The notes beneath the pieces are model-generated. The model was not told where the DNA came from and made no database searches. It saw only the letters and a list, made by a program, of their open reading frames with translations. A stretch of 8,175 nt of DNA, taken from positions 1-8,175 of the forward strand of contig CACYEB010000171.1 in assembly GCA_902773305.1 (NCBI GenBank). The letters run 5' to 3'. The position numbers were made by a program, and so were the translations under genes. Numbering within the stretch: the first letter of the stretch is position 1; each line of letters starts with the position of its first letter. This document shows, piece by piece, positions 1 through 6,864 of the stretch. Source of the stretch: an uncultured Bacteroidia bacterium. GTDB lineage: Bacteria > Bacteroidota > Bacteroidia > Bacteroidales > UBA932.

Positions 1-1742
1 GAAAGGTCGTCGCGGCCGATGATGGTGGCGCAGGCGTGCACGCCGGTCTGGCGGATGCTCCCTTCCAGTTTTCCCGCGTAGTCTATGACCTCCTTGAGTT
101 CCTTGGAGCCGTCCTTGTAAATCTGCTTGAACTCCGGCACATAGCGGATGCAGTTGGGGATGTTGATCTTGATTTTCCTGACGACCTTCTTGCTTTCGTC
201 TTCGGGGTCGGTGGCTGTGATTTCCAGCGGCCGGTCGGGAATCAGTTTGGATATGCGGTTGGTGTCGTCCGGAGAGAGGTGCTCTATGCGGCCGACATCC
301 TTTATGGCGCTCTTTGCTGCCATCGTGCCGAAGGTGACGACGTGCGACACGTGGTCCTTGCCGTAGCGCCGTTCCACATAGCGATATACCTCGGGCTTGC
401 CCTCGTCGTCGAAATCGATGTCGATATCGGGCATCGAGATGCGGTCGGGATTGAGGAAACGCTCAAACAGCAGGTCGTAGCGCAACGGGTCTATGTTGGT
501 GATCCACAGGCAGTAAGCTACCACGCTGCCGGCTGCGCTGCCGCGCCCCGGGCCCACCCAGATGCCCATATTGCGTGCAGCGGAAATGAAGTCGTTGACA
601 ATCAGGAAGTAATCCGGGAATCCCATCTTGGAGATGGTCTTCAACTCGAAATCGATACGCTCCTTGATTTCGTCGGTAATCTCTCCGTATCGGATGGCGG
701 CGCCGCGGTATGTCAAATCGCAAAGATATGCCACCGAGCGGTTGAACTCCTCCCCGCGTACACGGCCCTTCTTGTCCTTGCGCCCCTCGTCGATAATGGT
801 TTCGTACCTCTGCAGATGCTCTTCAACGTGGTCCAGGAATTCCCGGGGCAGTTCGAATTTGGGCAGGATAGGATCGGAATCTATCGTGTAGGGCTCCACC
901 TTGGCCGCAACCTCAAGCGTGTTTTCGACCACCTCGGGGTGGTCGATGAACAGTTCGGTCATCTGCTCCTGACTCTTGAGGTACTCCTCCTGAGTGTAGC
1001 GCAGACGGGTGGGTGAGTCGTAGAATTCGTTGGTGGTCAAGCAGATAAGCCGGTCGTGAGAGGGGCCGTCTTCGGCTGCTACAAAGTGGACGTCGTTGGT
1101 GGCGATGACTTTGATACCGAACTTTTGGCCGTATTCGAAAATCTTCTCGTTGACCATCTGCTGCTGGATGAAGACCCTTTTGTCGCCGCCGGGAATCTTG
1201 GTCTCGTGCCGCATCACCTCCAGGTAGTAATCGTCTCCGAAGAGGTTGTGGTACCACTCAATTATCTCCTCCGCTTTCTTGAAATCCTGTGCGTAGATGG
1301 CTCGGGGGAGTTCGCCTGCCAGGCAGGCGCTGCTGCAAATGAGGCCTTCGTGGTATTTTTCCAGCAGGTCGTGATCTATCCTGGGCTTGTAGTAATACCC
1401 CTCTATGAAGGACAAGGAGCTTAGTTTGAGCAGATTATGGTAGCCGGTAAGGTTTTTGGCCAGCAGAATGAGGTGGTGTGCGCCCTGTTCTTCCTTGCCG
1501 CCGGCGTGCTTGAAGCGGTCGCCGCTGCGGGCCACGTACATTTCGCAGCCCACGATGGGTTTCACCGCCGGGTGTTTGCCCGCCACGTTCAGGAACTCCT
1601 TCACGCCATACATATTGCCGTGGTCTGTGATGGCCAGGGCGGTCTGCCCGTCGGCTTCTGCGGCGGCAAACAGGCCGCTAATGTCGCTGAAGCCGTCCAG
1701 GACGGAATACTGGGTGTGGACGTGAAGGTGAACGAAAGACAT
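1..1742 (-). CDS. dnaE: DNA polymerase III subunit alpha, N-terminal 580 residues (partial)
   Basis: Catalytic subunit of the replicative DNA polymerase (C-family). The gene starts at ATG 1742-1740 and is open through the left edge, so the rest of the palm, fingers, OB and tau-binding parts are outside. The N-terminus MSFVHLHVHTQYSVLDG opens a PHP domain (about residues 1-270). Its expected metal ligands all appear present: H7, H9, D16, H41 (ITDHGN), E67 (GCEMYV), H90, C140 (SACLAGE), D217 and H219 (NDVHF). The polymerase palm then shows WVGPGRGSAAGS at 395-406, the family's signature, and MPDIDIDF at 437-444, where D439 and D441 correspond to the first two catalytic aspartates of E. coli DnaE (D401, D403). 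The third lies beyond the window. The last visible stretch, RQTGVHACATIIGRDDL, also matches the family. I translated the first 280 codons base by base plus the motif regions and saw no stop or frameshift. The gene lies 6 bases after gpmI and in the same frame, so it is probably co-transcribed. GGAG precedes the ATG by one base, too close for a normal Shine-Dalgarno. Confidence 0.97.
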   Translation of the reverse strand, partial: MSFVHLHVHTQYSVLDGFSDISGLFAAAEADGQTALAITDHGNMYGVKEFLNVAGKHPAVKPIVGCEMYVARSGDRFKHAGGKEEQGAHHLILLAKNLTGYHNLLKLSSLSFIEGYYYKPRIDHDLLEKYHEGLICSSACLAGELPRAIYAQDFKKAEEIIEWYHNLFGDDYYLEVMRHETKIPGGDKRVFIQQQMVNEKIFEYGQKFGIKVIATNDVHFVAAEDGPSHDRLICLTTNEFYDSPTRLRYTQEEYLKSQEQMTELFIDHPEVVENTLEVAAKVEPYTIDSDPILPKFELPREFLDHVEEHLQRYETIIDEGRKDKKGRVRGEEFNRSVAYLCDLTYRGAAIRYGEITDEIKERIDFELKTISKMGFPDYFLIVNDFISAARNMGIWVGPGRGSAAGSVVAYCLWITNIDPLRYDLLFERFLNPDRISMPDIDIDFDDEGKPEVYRYVERRYGKDHVSHVVTFGTMAAKSAIKDVGRIEHLSPDDTNRISKLIPDRPLEITATDPEDESKKVVRKIKINIPNCIRYVPEFKQIYKDGSKELKEVIDYAGKLEGSIRQTGVHACATIIGRDDL

Positions 1743-1748
1743 ACTCCG

Positions 1749-3272
1749 CTAAAAGCTGATCAGGGATTTTCCGGTCATCTCTGCGGGCTGGGGGATGCCC
1801 ATAAGGGTCAGCATCGTGGGGGCGATGTCGGCCAGGCGGCCGTCGGAAACGCTCTTGACGTCGTCGTCCACCACCACGAACTGCACCTTGTTCAGCGAGT
1901 GTGCGGTGTTGGGACTGCCGTCGGGGTTCACCGCATTGTCGGCATTGCCGTGGTCGGCGGTGATAAGCACGCTGTAGCCGTGCGCACGGGCTACTTCCAC
2001 CACCTGCCCGGTGAGTTCGTCGATAGTCTTGACAGCCTTGCAGATAGCGTCATAGACGCCGGTGTGGCCCACCATATCGCCGTTGGCAAAGTTCAGGATC
2101 ACCATATCGTGCTTCTCTGTCTTGAGGTCCGCCATAAGGGCGTCGGCCACCTCAGGGGCGCTCATCTCCGGCTGCAAGTCGTAGGTTGCCACCTTGGGAG
2201 AATTGATGAGGATGCGGTCCTCGTTCTCGAAAGGAGCCTCGCGTCCGCCGTTGAAGAAGAAGGTCACGTGGGCGTACTTTTCGGTTTCTGCGATGCGCAG
2301 CTGACGCAGTCCCGCCGCAGCTACGGTCTCGCCAAGGGTCTTCTGCACGTTCTCCTTGTCAAAGAGTATGTGCAGGCCGGTGAACTTGTCGTCGTAGGGG
2401 GTCAGGCAGCAGTAGTAGAGGGGGATGGTGTGCATCCCTGCTTCGGGCATATCCTGCTGTGTGAGGACGTTGGTGATTTCGCGGGCCCGGTCGTTGCGGA
2501 AGTTGAAGAATATCACGGCGTCGCCCTTCTTGATGGTGGCCACGGGATTGCCGTCGGCATCCACCACGCAGATGGGTTTGATGAATTCGTCTGTAACGCC
2601 TTCGTCATAAGACTGCCGGATAGCCTCAACGGCGTTGGTAGCCTTTTTGCCCACACCGTTCACTATCAGGTCATAACCCTCCTTGACGCGCTCCCAGCGC
2701 TTGTCGCGGTCCATAGTGTAGTAGCGGCCGATAACGCTGGCAACCTTGCCGGTGGTAGCGGCCATCTTCTGTTCCAGCTCTTCCACGAAGCCCTTGCCGC
2801 TGCGGGGATCGCAGTCACGGCCGTCCATCAGGCAGTGCACGAACACGTCCTTCAGCCCCTGCTGCTTTGCGACAGCCAGGAATTCATAGAGATGATTCAG
2901 CGAAGAGTGAACGCCGCCGTGGCTTGTCAAGCCCATAAAGTGCAGCGCGCAGCCGCTCTTTTTCACATAGTCGTATGCGGCGGCGATCTCCTTGTTTTCC
3001 AGGAGCCTGTGCTCGCGGCAGGCCATATTTATCTTGACCAGGTCCTGGTATACTATGCGGCCGCCGCCGATGTTCAGGTGACCCACCTCGCTGTTGCCCA
3101 TCTGGCCGTCGGGCAGGCCGACGTCTTCGCCGCAGGCACTCAGATGTGAGAATGGATATTTGGCCCTGAGGGCGTCGATGTGCGGCTGTCCCTGGGTATA
3201 TATTGCATTGCTGTGGTCTTTCTTGCCTTCACCCCAGCCGTCCAGAATCATTAGTAAAACCTTCTTTTTCAT
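1749..3272 (-). CDS. gpmI: 2,3-bisphosphoglycerate-independent phosphoglycerate mutase
   Basis: Interconverts 3-phosphoglycerate and 2-phosphoglycerate in lower glycolysis and gluconeogenesis, in the cytosol, through a phosphoserine intermediate and two Mn ions. The 507-residue length is normal. The phosphatase-type metal site is complete: D11 (ILDGWG), S61 as the phosphorylated serine (MGNSEVGH), D399 and H403 (NGDMVGHTG), D440 and H441 (TADHGNAD), and H458 (TAHSLNK). The substrate-binding transferase domain inserted between the phosphatase halves has H122 (SHGGVHS), R152/D153 (MDGRD), R183 and R189 ([12 protein letters not shown]), and R259/R262 ([10 protein letters not shown]). The C-terminus [20 protein letters not shown] is typical of the family. 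The ATG at 3272 puts [14 protein letters not shown] at the expected distance from D11. It is the first gene before dnaE, diverges from rnr across 88 bases, and has a candidate -7 element at 3344-3351. No residue looks missing or odd. Confidence 0.98.
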   Translation of the reverse strand: MKKKVLLMILDGWGEGKKDHSNAIYTQGQPHIDALRAKYPFSHLSACGEDVGLPDGQMGNSEVGHLNIGGGRIVYQDLVKINMACREHRLLENKEIAAAYDYVKKSGCALHFMGLTSHGGVHSSLNHLYEFLAVAKQQGLKDVFVHCLMDGRDCDPRSGKGFVEELEQKMAATTGKVASVIGRYYTMDRDKRWERVKEGYDLIVNGVGKKATNAVEAIRQSYDEGVTDEFIKPICVVDADGNPVATIKKGDAVIFFNFRNDRAREITNVLTQQDMPEAGMHTIPLYYCCLTPYDDKFTGLHILFDKENVQKTLGETVAAAGLRQLRIAETEKYAHVTFFFNGGREAPFENEDRILINSPKVATYDLQPEMSAPEVADALMADLKTEKHDMVILNFANGDMVGHTGVYDAICKAVKTIDELTGQVVEVARAHGYSVLITADHGNADNAVNPDGSPNTAHSLNKVQFVVVDDDVKSVSDGRLADIAPTMLTLMGIPQPAEMTGKSLISF

Positions 3273-3294
3273 AGAAAAAATCGTTTGAATTTGC

Positions 3295-3302
3295 TAAATT
3301 TG
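3295..3302 (+). promoter_or_regulatory. Candidate promoter -7 element for rnr
   Basis: TAAATTTG matches the Bacteroidota consensus TAnnTTTG, 58 bases before the rnr ATG. Transcription would start near 3309 and give a leader of about 52 bases. No good -33 TTG is visible at standard spacing; the nearest TTG is only 7 bases upstream. It faces the candidate gpmI promoter at 3344-3351. Confidence 0.4.
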
Positions 3303-3308
3303 CACAAC

Positions 3309-3338
3309 TGCCGGCGCGCGGTTACTGCGGGTCCGGCA
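3309..3338. repeat. Inverted repeat between gpmI and rnr
   Basis: Perfect 6-bp arms TGCCGG (3309-3314) and CCGGCA (3333-3338) flank an 18-base GC-rich centre. The repeat fills the space between the two predicted transcription starts, so it would lie at the 5' end of both leaders. It could be an RNA hairpin, a regulator site, or chance in GC-rich DNA. It has no U tract on either side, so it does not look like an intrinsic terminator. Confidence 0.4.
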
Positions 3339-3343
3339 TCCCA

Positions 3344-3351
3344 CAAAGGTA
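3344..3351 (-). promoter_or_regulatory. Candidate promoter -7 element for gpmI-dnaE
   Basis: The minus strand reads TACCTTTG, an exact match to the Bacteroidota -7 consensus TAnnTTTG. Transcription would start near 3337, giving a leader of about 65 bases before gpmI. No clear TTG -33 element stands at the usual distance. The upstream DNA is instead a T-rich stretch, which is the complement of the A8 run at the start of rnr. A motif match alone is weak evidence. Confidence 0.4.
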
Positions 3352-3360
3352 CTTCAAATT

Positions 3361-5418
3361 ATGGGTAAAAAAAACAGTAAAAAGAAAGTTGCGGCCAAGA
3401 AAAATACAAAGGGCAGAGCCCCAGTCCGTTTCAGCACAAAAGAGCGCAGGAGCAAGAGCGTAGAGGAGTATAAGGGGGTGGTGAGCCTGTCACGCGACGG
3501 AATCGGTTTCGTGGTGGTGGAAGGGCAGCAAGACGACATTATGGTTAGGCCCAACCGTCTGCGGGGGGCGCTCAACGGCGACACCGTGTTGGTGGTGGCC
3601 GGCAAGAAGAAGGCCGGTCCGCGCCGGGAGGGAGAAGTCATTCGCATTCTGGAACGCAGTCCCAAGCCGCACATAGGGGTGCTGATTGTCCGTGGCCGTC
3701 AGGTTTGGGCAATCGTAGAGAGCCCCCGGATGCCTTACGATATCCGCATTCCGCTTGAAGACGGGGAAGAACTCCCCACCATAGGAGGCAAAAAGGCGGA
3801 GAACGGGATGAAAGTGGCGGTGCTGGTGGTGGACTGGCCCCGCAAGAGCGCCGAGCCGCTGGGCAAGATAGTGGACGTGCTGGGTCTTCCCGGAGACAAC
3901 GACACCGAGATGCACGCCATCCTGGCAGAGTATAACCTGCCGTACCGCTTCGAGCCCGAGGTGGAGGAGGCCGCAGATAAGATTTCCGAAAAGATTACGG
4001 CCGCGGAAATCGCCCGCCGCAAAGACTATCGCAAAGTTACCACCTTCACCATAGACCCGGCGGACGCCAAGGACTTTGACGACGCCCTGTCGTACATAAA
4101 ACTGGACAACGGTCACGTCGAGGTCGGCATCCACATCGCCGATGTCACCCATTATGTGCGTCCCGGCGACGTGGTGGACAAGGAGGGTTACAACCGCGCC
4201 ACCAGCGTCTATCTTGTGGACCGCACCATCCCGATGCTCCCCGAGAAACTCTCCAACAAGCTCTGCTCGCTCCGGCCGCACGAAGACAAGCTTTGCTTCT
4301 CTGCCGTGTTCGAGATGGACGAGAAGGCCAACGTGGTGGAAAGCTGGTTCGGCCGCACCATCATTAATTCAGATGAACGGTTCGACTACGAACAGGTCCA
4401 GACAATCCTGGAAGGGGGCGACGGACCGCTGAAGGATGAGTTGAAGGAACTCTGGGGCCTGGCTTCGATATTGCGCCGTAAACGTTTTGAAAAAGGCGCC
4501 ATCAACTTCGAGCGTCCCGAGATGAAGGTGGAGATAGACGATGGGGGCCATCCCGTGAACGTCTATCAGAAAATCAGCAAGGAGAGCAACTTCCTCATAG
4601 AGGAGTTTATGCTGCTGGCCAACCGCGGCGTGGCGGAGTTCGTGGCCAAGAAGACGGGTTACAAGGATCCGACGATGGTTTACCGTATCCACGAGGCGCC
4701 CAATGCGGAAAAACTGGGCGGCCTGCGCGCCTTTGCCGGCAACTTCGGCTTCAAGATGGGCCCTACCGAGACGGCCAAGGCTGCGACAAAGAGCCTGAAC
4801 GCACTGCTCAAGGAGGTCAAGGGTTCGGCGGCAGAAAATGCCATAGAGATGCTGGCCTTAAGGGCGATGGCCCGTGCCTGCTACTCCACCGACAATGTGG
4901 GGCACTATGGTCTGGCATTCCCCTTCTACACCCATTTTACGAGTCCCATCCGCCGTTATCCCGATATGATGGTGCACCGCCTGCTCACCGAATACCTGGC
5001 CGCTTTCAACGCCGGCCGCAAGGTTGAGAAGCTGCCCGACAAGGCTACCTACGAGATGTGGTGTCAGTACTGCTCCGCCCGCGAACAGGTGGCCACCGAT
5101 GCCGAGCGCGCCAGCATCAAATACAAGCTCACCGAGTTTATGCAGGACAAGATAGGGCAGGAGTTCGACGGAACGGTGAGCGGTCTCACAGAGTGGGGTA
5201 TGTATGTAGAGATCGAGCCTTCGAAAGTCGAGGGGATGGTCTCCCTCAAAGCCATCAAAGAGGATTATTTCACTTTCGACGAAGAGAAATACCGCATCAC
5301 CGGCAAGACTTCGGGCAGGTCGTTTACCCTGGGCGACAAAGTGCGCATCCGCGTGCTGCGCGCCTCGCTGGAACAGAAGCAGATAGACTACGAATTGATT
5401 CTGAACGACATCGCCTAG
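3361..5418 (+). CDS. rnr: Ribonuclease R (RNase II/RNB family 3'-5' exoribonuclease)
   Basis: Processive 3'-to-5' hydrolytic exoribonuclease that degrades structured RNA and takes part in rRNA and mRNA turnover in the cytosol. A basic N-terminal tail (residues 1-33, with 10 Lys and 4 Arg) precedes two cold-shock-type RNA-binding domains (about 37-210). The RNB catalytic domain follows, with the Mg site in IDPADAKDFDDAL: D232, D238, D240 and D241. HFTSPIRRYPDMMVHR (525-540) supplies the arginines that contact substrate. An S1 domain occupies about 599-682. The 685-residue length is shorter than E. coli RNase R (813), mainly because the C-terminus ends right after S1 without a Lys-rich tail. 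The ATG at 3361 has no Shine-Dalgarno but sits in an A-rich context, normal for Bacteroidota. The gene stands alone on this strand, diverging from gpmI and converging on recO, so it is probably monocistronic. An A8 run spans codons 3-5. Confidence 0.97.
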   Translation: MGKKNSKKKVAAKKNTKGRAPVRFSTKERRSKSVEEYKGVVSLSRDGIGFVVVEGQQDDIMVRPNRLRGALNGDTVLVVAGKKKAGPRREGEVIRILERSPKPHIGVLIVRGRQVWAIVESPRMPYDIRIPLEDGEELPTIGGKKAENGMKVAVLVVDWPRKSAEPLGKIVDVLGLPGDNDTEMHAILAEYNLPYRFEPEVEEAADKISEKITAAEIARRKDYRKVTTFTIDPADAKDFDDALSYIKLDNGHVEVGIHIADVTHYVRPGDVVDKEGYNRATSVYLVDRTIPMLPEKLSNKLCSLRPHEDKLCFSAVFEMDEKANVVESWFGRTIINSDERFDYEQVQTILEGGDGPLKDELKELWGLASILRRKRFEKGAINFERPEMKVEIDDGGHPVNVYQKISKESNFLIEEFMLLANRGVAEFVAKKTGYKDPTMVYRIHEAPNAEKLGGLRAFAGNFGFKMGPTETAKAATKSLNALLKEVKGSAAENAIEMLALRAMARACYSTDNVGHYGLAFPFYTHFTSPIRRYPDMMVHRLLTEYLAAFNAGRKVEKLPDKATYEMWCQYCSAREQVATDAERASIKYKLTEFMQDKIGQEFDGTVSGLTEWGMYVEIEPSKVEGMVSLKAIKEDYFTFDEEKYRITGKTSGRSFTLGDKVRIRVLRASLEQKQIDYELILNDIA
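5415..5418. other. Shared stop tetranucleotide of convergent rnr and recO
   Basis: The palindrome CTAG holds both stop codons: TAG of rnr at 5416-5418 on the plus strand, and TAG of recO at 5417-5415 on the minus strand. The genes therefore overlap by 4 bases and no intergenic DNA is left for a terminator. Confidence 0.95.
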
Positions 5419-6134
5419 CTGAAAAGGTCGTGAAGCACCTTCAGCGAGCGGAGATTCAGGTTGAGCGAAAGATGGTAGGAAAGGTATTCTGCCATCTTTT
5501 GTGCGAAAAGGCCCCGGCGGTCGCGGTTCAGGGGGATGGCCATCGCCTCTTCGCGCGGTTTGGAGAGAATCTCGTGCAGCAGCCGGGAGTCTTCTTCGGT
5601 CCAGGTCTCTGCCGGCAGGCCGGGGGCGGTGAACTCTGCGGTAACGGGTTGGAAAAAGGGAGTGTCCGGAGAGTAGTTGTCCTTGGGAAGGAATCCCAGC
5701 GCCCGGCAGAAATCCACCAGAAAACAGATATGGAAATTGGCCACGCTGCCCTGTGACAGGTCCAGGGCGGTAATTTCACGCTCCAGAAAACGGAACAGGT
5801 CGGGGTCCATGGCTCCGTCCAGCACTCCCCGCCAGAGCAGTTCGCCTATGAACAGCGCCACCGCGCCCTTGCTGGGGTCGGTGCGTATTCCGGTCAGGGG
5901 ATATGCCCGTTCCGACTCGCGGAGATACTCCAGGTCTCCCTTGCCCCTAACGGCGGTGATGTCCAATATGCTCAGGCTATGGAACTGTCCCTGAGGGCTG
6001 CGCCCCTTGCCGGCGCCCCGGAGAAAGAACCCGGTGCGTCCCTTCTCTGCATCCAGAGCGTGTACCACCAGTGAGCGGTCCCCATACTTGGTGAGATGGA
6101 GAACTATTATGCGTGATTCACGTTCGGCTGGCAT
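5415..6134 (-). CDS. recO: DNA repair protein RecO (recombination mediator)
   Basis: RecO works with RecR, and with RecF in many bacteria, to load RecA onto SSB-coated single-stranded DNA at gaps. The 239-residue length fits. The N-terminus (RIIVLHLTKYGDRSLVVHALD, followed by GRTGFFLRGAGKG) matches the RecO OB-fold domain, about residues 1-80. The remainder is the helical domain, including LFIGELLWRGVLDG and the CFLVDFCRALGFLP segment around 137-150. The C-terminus LRSLKVLHDLF is a recognisable RecO ending in Bacteroidota. The zinc-finger cysteines found in some RecO proteins are absent: the only cysteines are C137 and C143, and none occur at 150-178 where the finger would sit. The gene lies 32 bases after the rdgB stop on the same strand, with no promoter motif seen between, so it is likely the second gene of an rdgB-recO operon. 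The ATG at 6134 gives the expected short lead-in to the OB fold. Confidence 0.93.
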   Translation of the reverse strand: MPAERESRIIVLHLTKYGDRSLVVHALDAEKGRTGFFLRGAGKGRSPQGQFHSLSILDITAVRGKGDLEYLRESERAYPLTGIRTDPSKGAVALFIGELLWRGVLDGAMDPDLFRFLEREITALDLSQGSVANFHICFLVDFCRALGFLPKDNYSPDTPFFQPVTAEFTAPGLPAETWTEEDSRLLHEILSKPREEAMAIPLNRDRRGLFAQKMAEYLSYHLSLNLNLRSLKVLHDLFS

Positions 6135-6166
6135 CCGGGTACTGATTGTGTCTCGGCAGGGAGCGG

Positions 6167-6754
6167 TCAGGACTGCTTGCTGTGCAGGTATGCCACAAGT
6201 TTCTCCACAGCGCGCCCGCGGTGGGAGATGACGTTCTTCTCTTCTAGGGAGAGCATGGCCATAGTCCTCTCCATCCCCAGGGGGATAAAGACAGGGTCGT
6301 AGCCGAATCCCAGCGTACCCATCGGCGTCAGGGATATATTTCCTTCGCAGATTCCCTCGAAGGTGTGAAGTTCGCCGTCTTCGATAAGGGCTATCACGCA
6401 GCGGAAACGGGCGGTGCGCTCTTCAAAGGGGACTCCGTCCAGTTCCTTGAGCAGTTTTACGACATTTTGGACAGGGTCCTTGGGCGTGCCGGCATAACGT
6501 GCGGAATAGACGCCCGGGGCGCCGCCCAGATAATCCACCTCAAGTCCCGTATCGTCGGCAAAGCAATTCTTGCCGAACTTGTCCCAGATGAACTGCGCCT
6601 TTTCCACCGCATTCTCCGCAATGGTCTCATGGGTTTCCGGAATATCGCCCTCGTACCCCAGATCTGCGGGTGTTATGATTTTGTAATCCTCACCCAATTT
6701 CCCTGCAATCTCAATCACCTTGTTGCGGTTTGCCGTAGCGAAAAGTATCTCCAT
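6167..6754 (-). CDS. rdgB: Non-canonical purine NTP pyrophosphatase, RdgB/HAM1 family
   Basis: Hydrolyses dITP, ITP and XTP to monophosphates plus pyrophosphate, keeping deaminated purines out of DNA and RNA. At 195 residues it has the family's usual length. Visible motifs are FATANRNK (residues 5-12, nucleotide binding), FADDTGLEVD with catalytic acids D67/D68, GAPGVYSARYAG (78-89), GFGYDPVF (149-156, base recognition) and SHRGRA (177-182). I chose the ATG at 6754, which gives MEILFATANRNK as in homologues. An upstream in-frame ATG at 6826 would add 24 residues with no family similarity, and the best promoter element (6777-6784) lies downstream of it. The gene is transcribed divergently from the prenyl synthase and is followed by recO. 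Pool sanitation next to recombinational repair makes functional sense, since inosine in DNA provokes repair and recombination in E. coli rdgB mutants. Confidence 0.96.
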   Translation of the reverse strand: MEILFATANRNKVIEIAGKLGEDYKIITPADLGYEGDIPETHETIAENAVEKAQFIWDKFGKNCFADDTGLEVDYLGGAPGVYSARYAGTPKDPVQNVVKLLKELDGVPFEERTARFRCVIALIEDGELHTFEGICEGNISLTPMGTLGFGYDPVFIPLGMERTMAMLSLEEKNVISHRGRAVEKLVAYLHSKQS

Positions 6755-6776
6755 CAGATGTCGTTTTTGTTGTTGG

Positions 6777-6784
6777 CAAAGATA
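6777..6784 (-). promoter_or_regulatory. Candidate promoter -7 element for rdgB-recO
   Basis: The minus strand reads TATCTTTG, a perfect TAnnTTTG. A start near 6770 would give a leader of about 16 bases before the rdgB ATG at 6754. No standard -33 TTG is clear. The position between the two possible start codons supports the shorter protein. Confidence 0.55.
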
Positions 6785-6835
6785 CACAAATAATAGTGAA
6801 TCTCCGTAATGCGCCGAACTGAGCAAAAGAATGTT

Positions 6836-6843
6836 TATATTTG
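6836..6843 (+). promoter_or_regulatory. Candidate promoter -7 element for the prenyl synthase-U32 pair
   Basis: TATATTTG is a perfect TAnnTTTG ending 21 bases before the ATG at 6865, giving a leader of about 15 bases. No obvious -33 TTG is seen. The motif overlaps the TTG at 6841 that could otherwise be read as a start codon, and so argues for the ATG start. Confidence 0.55.
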
Positions 6844-6864
6844 TGGAAATATCTTACCGAGCCA

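Noticed and set aside
36..1016. 326-codon plus-strand open frame opposite dnaE
   Set aside because: The minus-strand frame encodes clear DnaE motifs throughout, so this is a codon-bias shadow.
1744..1747. GGAG as a Shine-Dalgarno site for dnaE
   Set aside because: It is only one base from the ATG, too close to pair productively, and no other gene here uses a Shine-Dalgarno.
1437..3149. 570-codon plus-strand open frame opposite gpmI and the start of dnaE
   Set aside because: It is the antisense shadow of two GC-rich genes that share one frame, which explains its length and why it crosses the gene junction. The peptide has a His/Val/Ala-rich shadow composition and no recognisable domain.
3490..4281. 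263-codon minus-strand open frame opposite rnr
   Set aside because: It lies opposite the cold-shock and RNB domains of RNase R, with no independent motifs or promoter.
5058..5756. 232-codon plus-strand open frame spanning the rnr end and recO
   Set aside because: It is out of frame with rnr and antisense to recO, and both real genes are supported by family motifs. The frame is a shadow of both.
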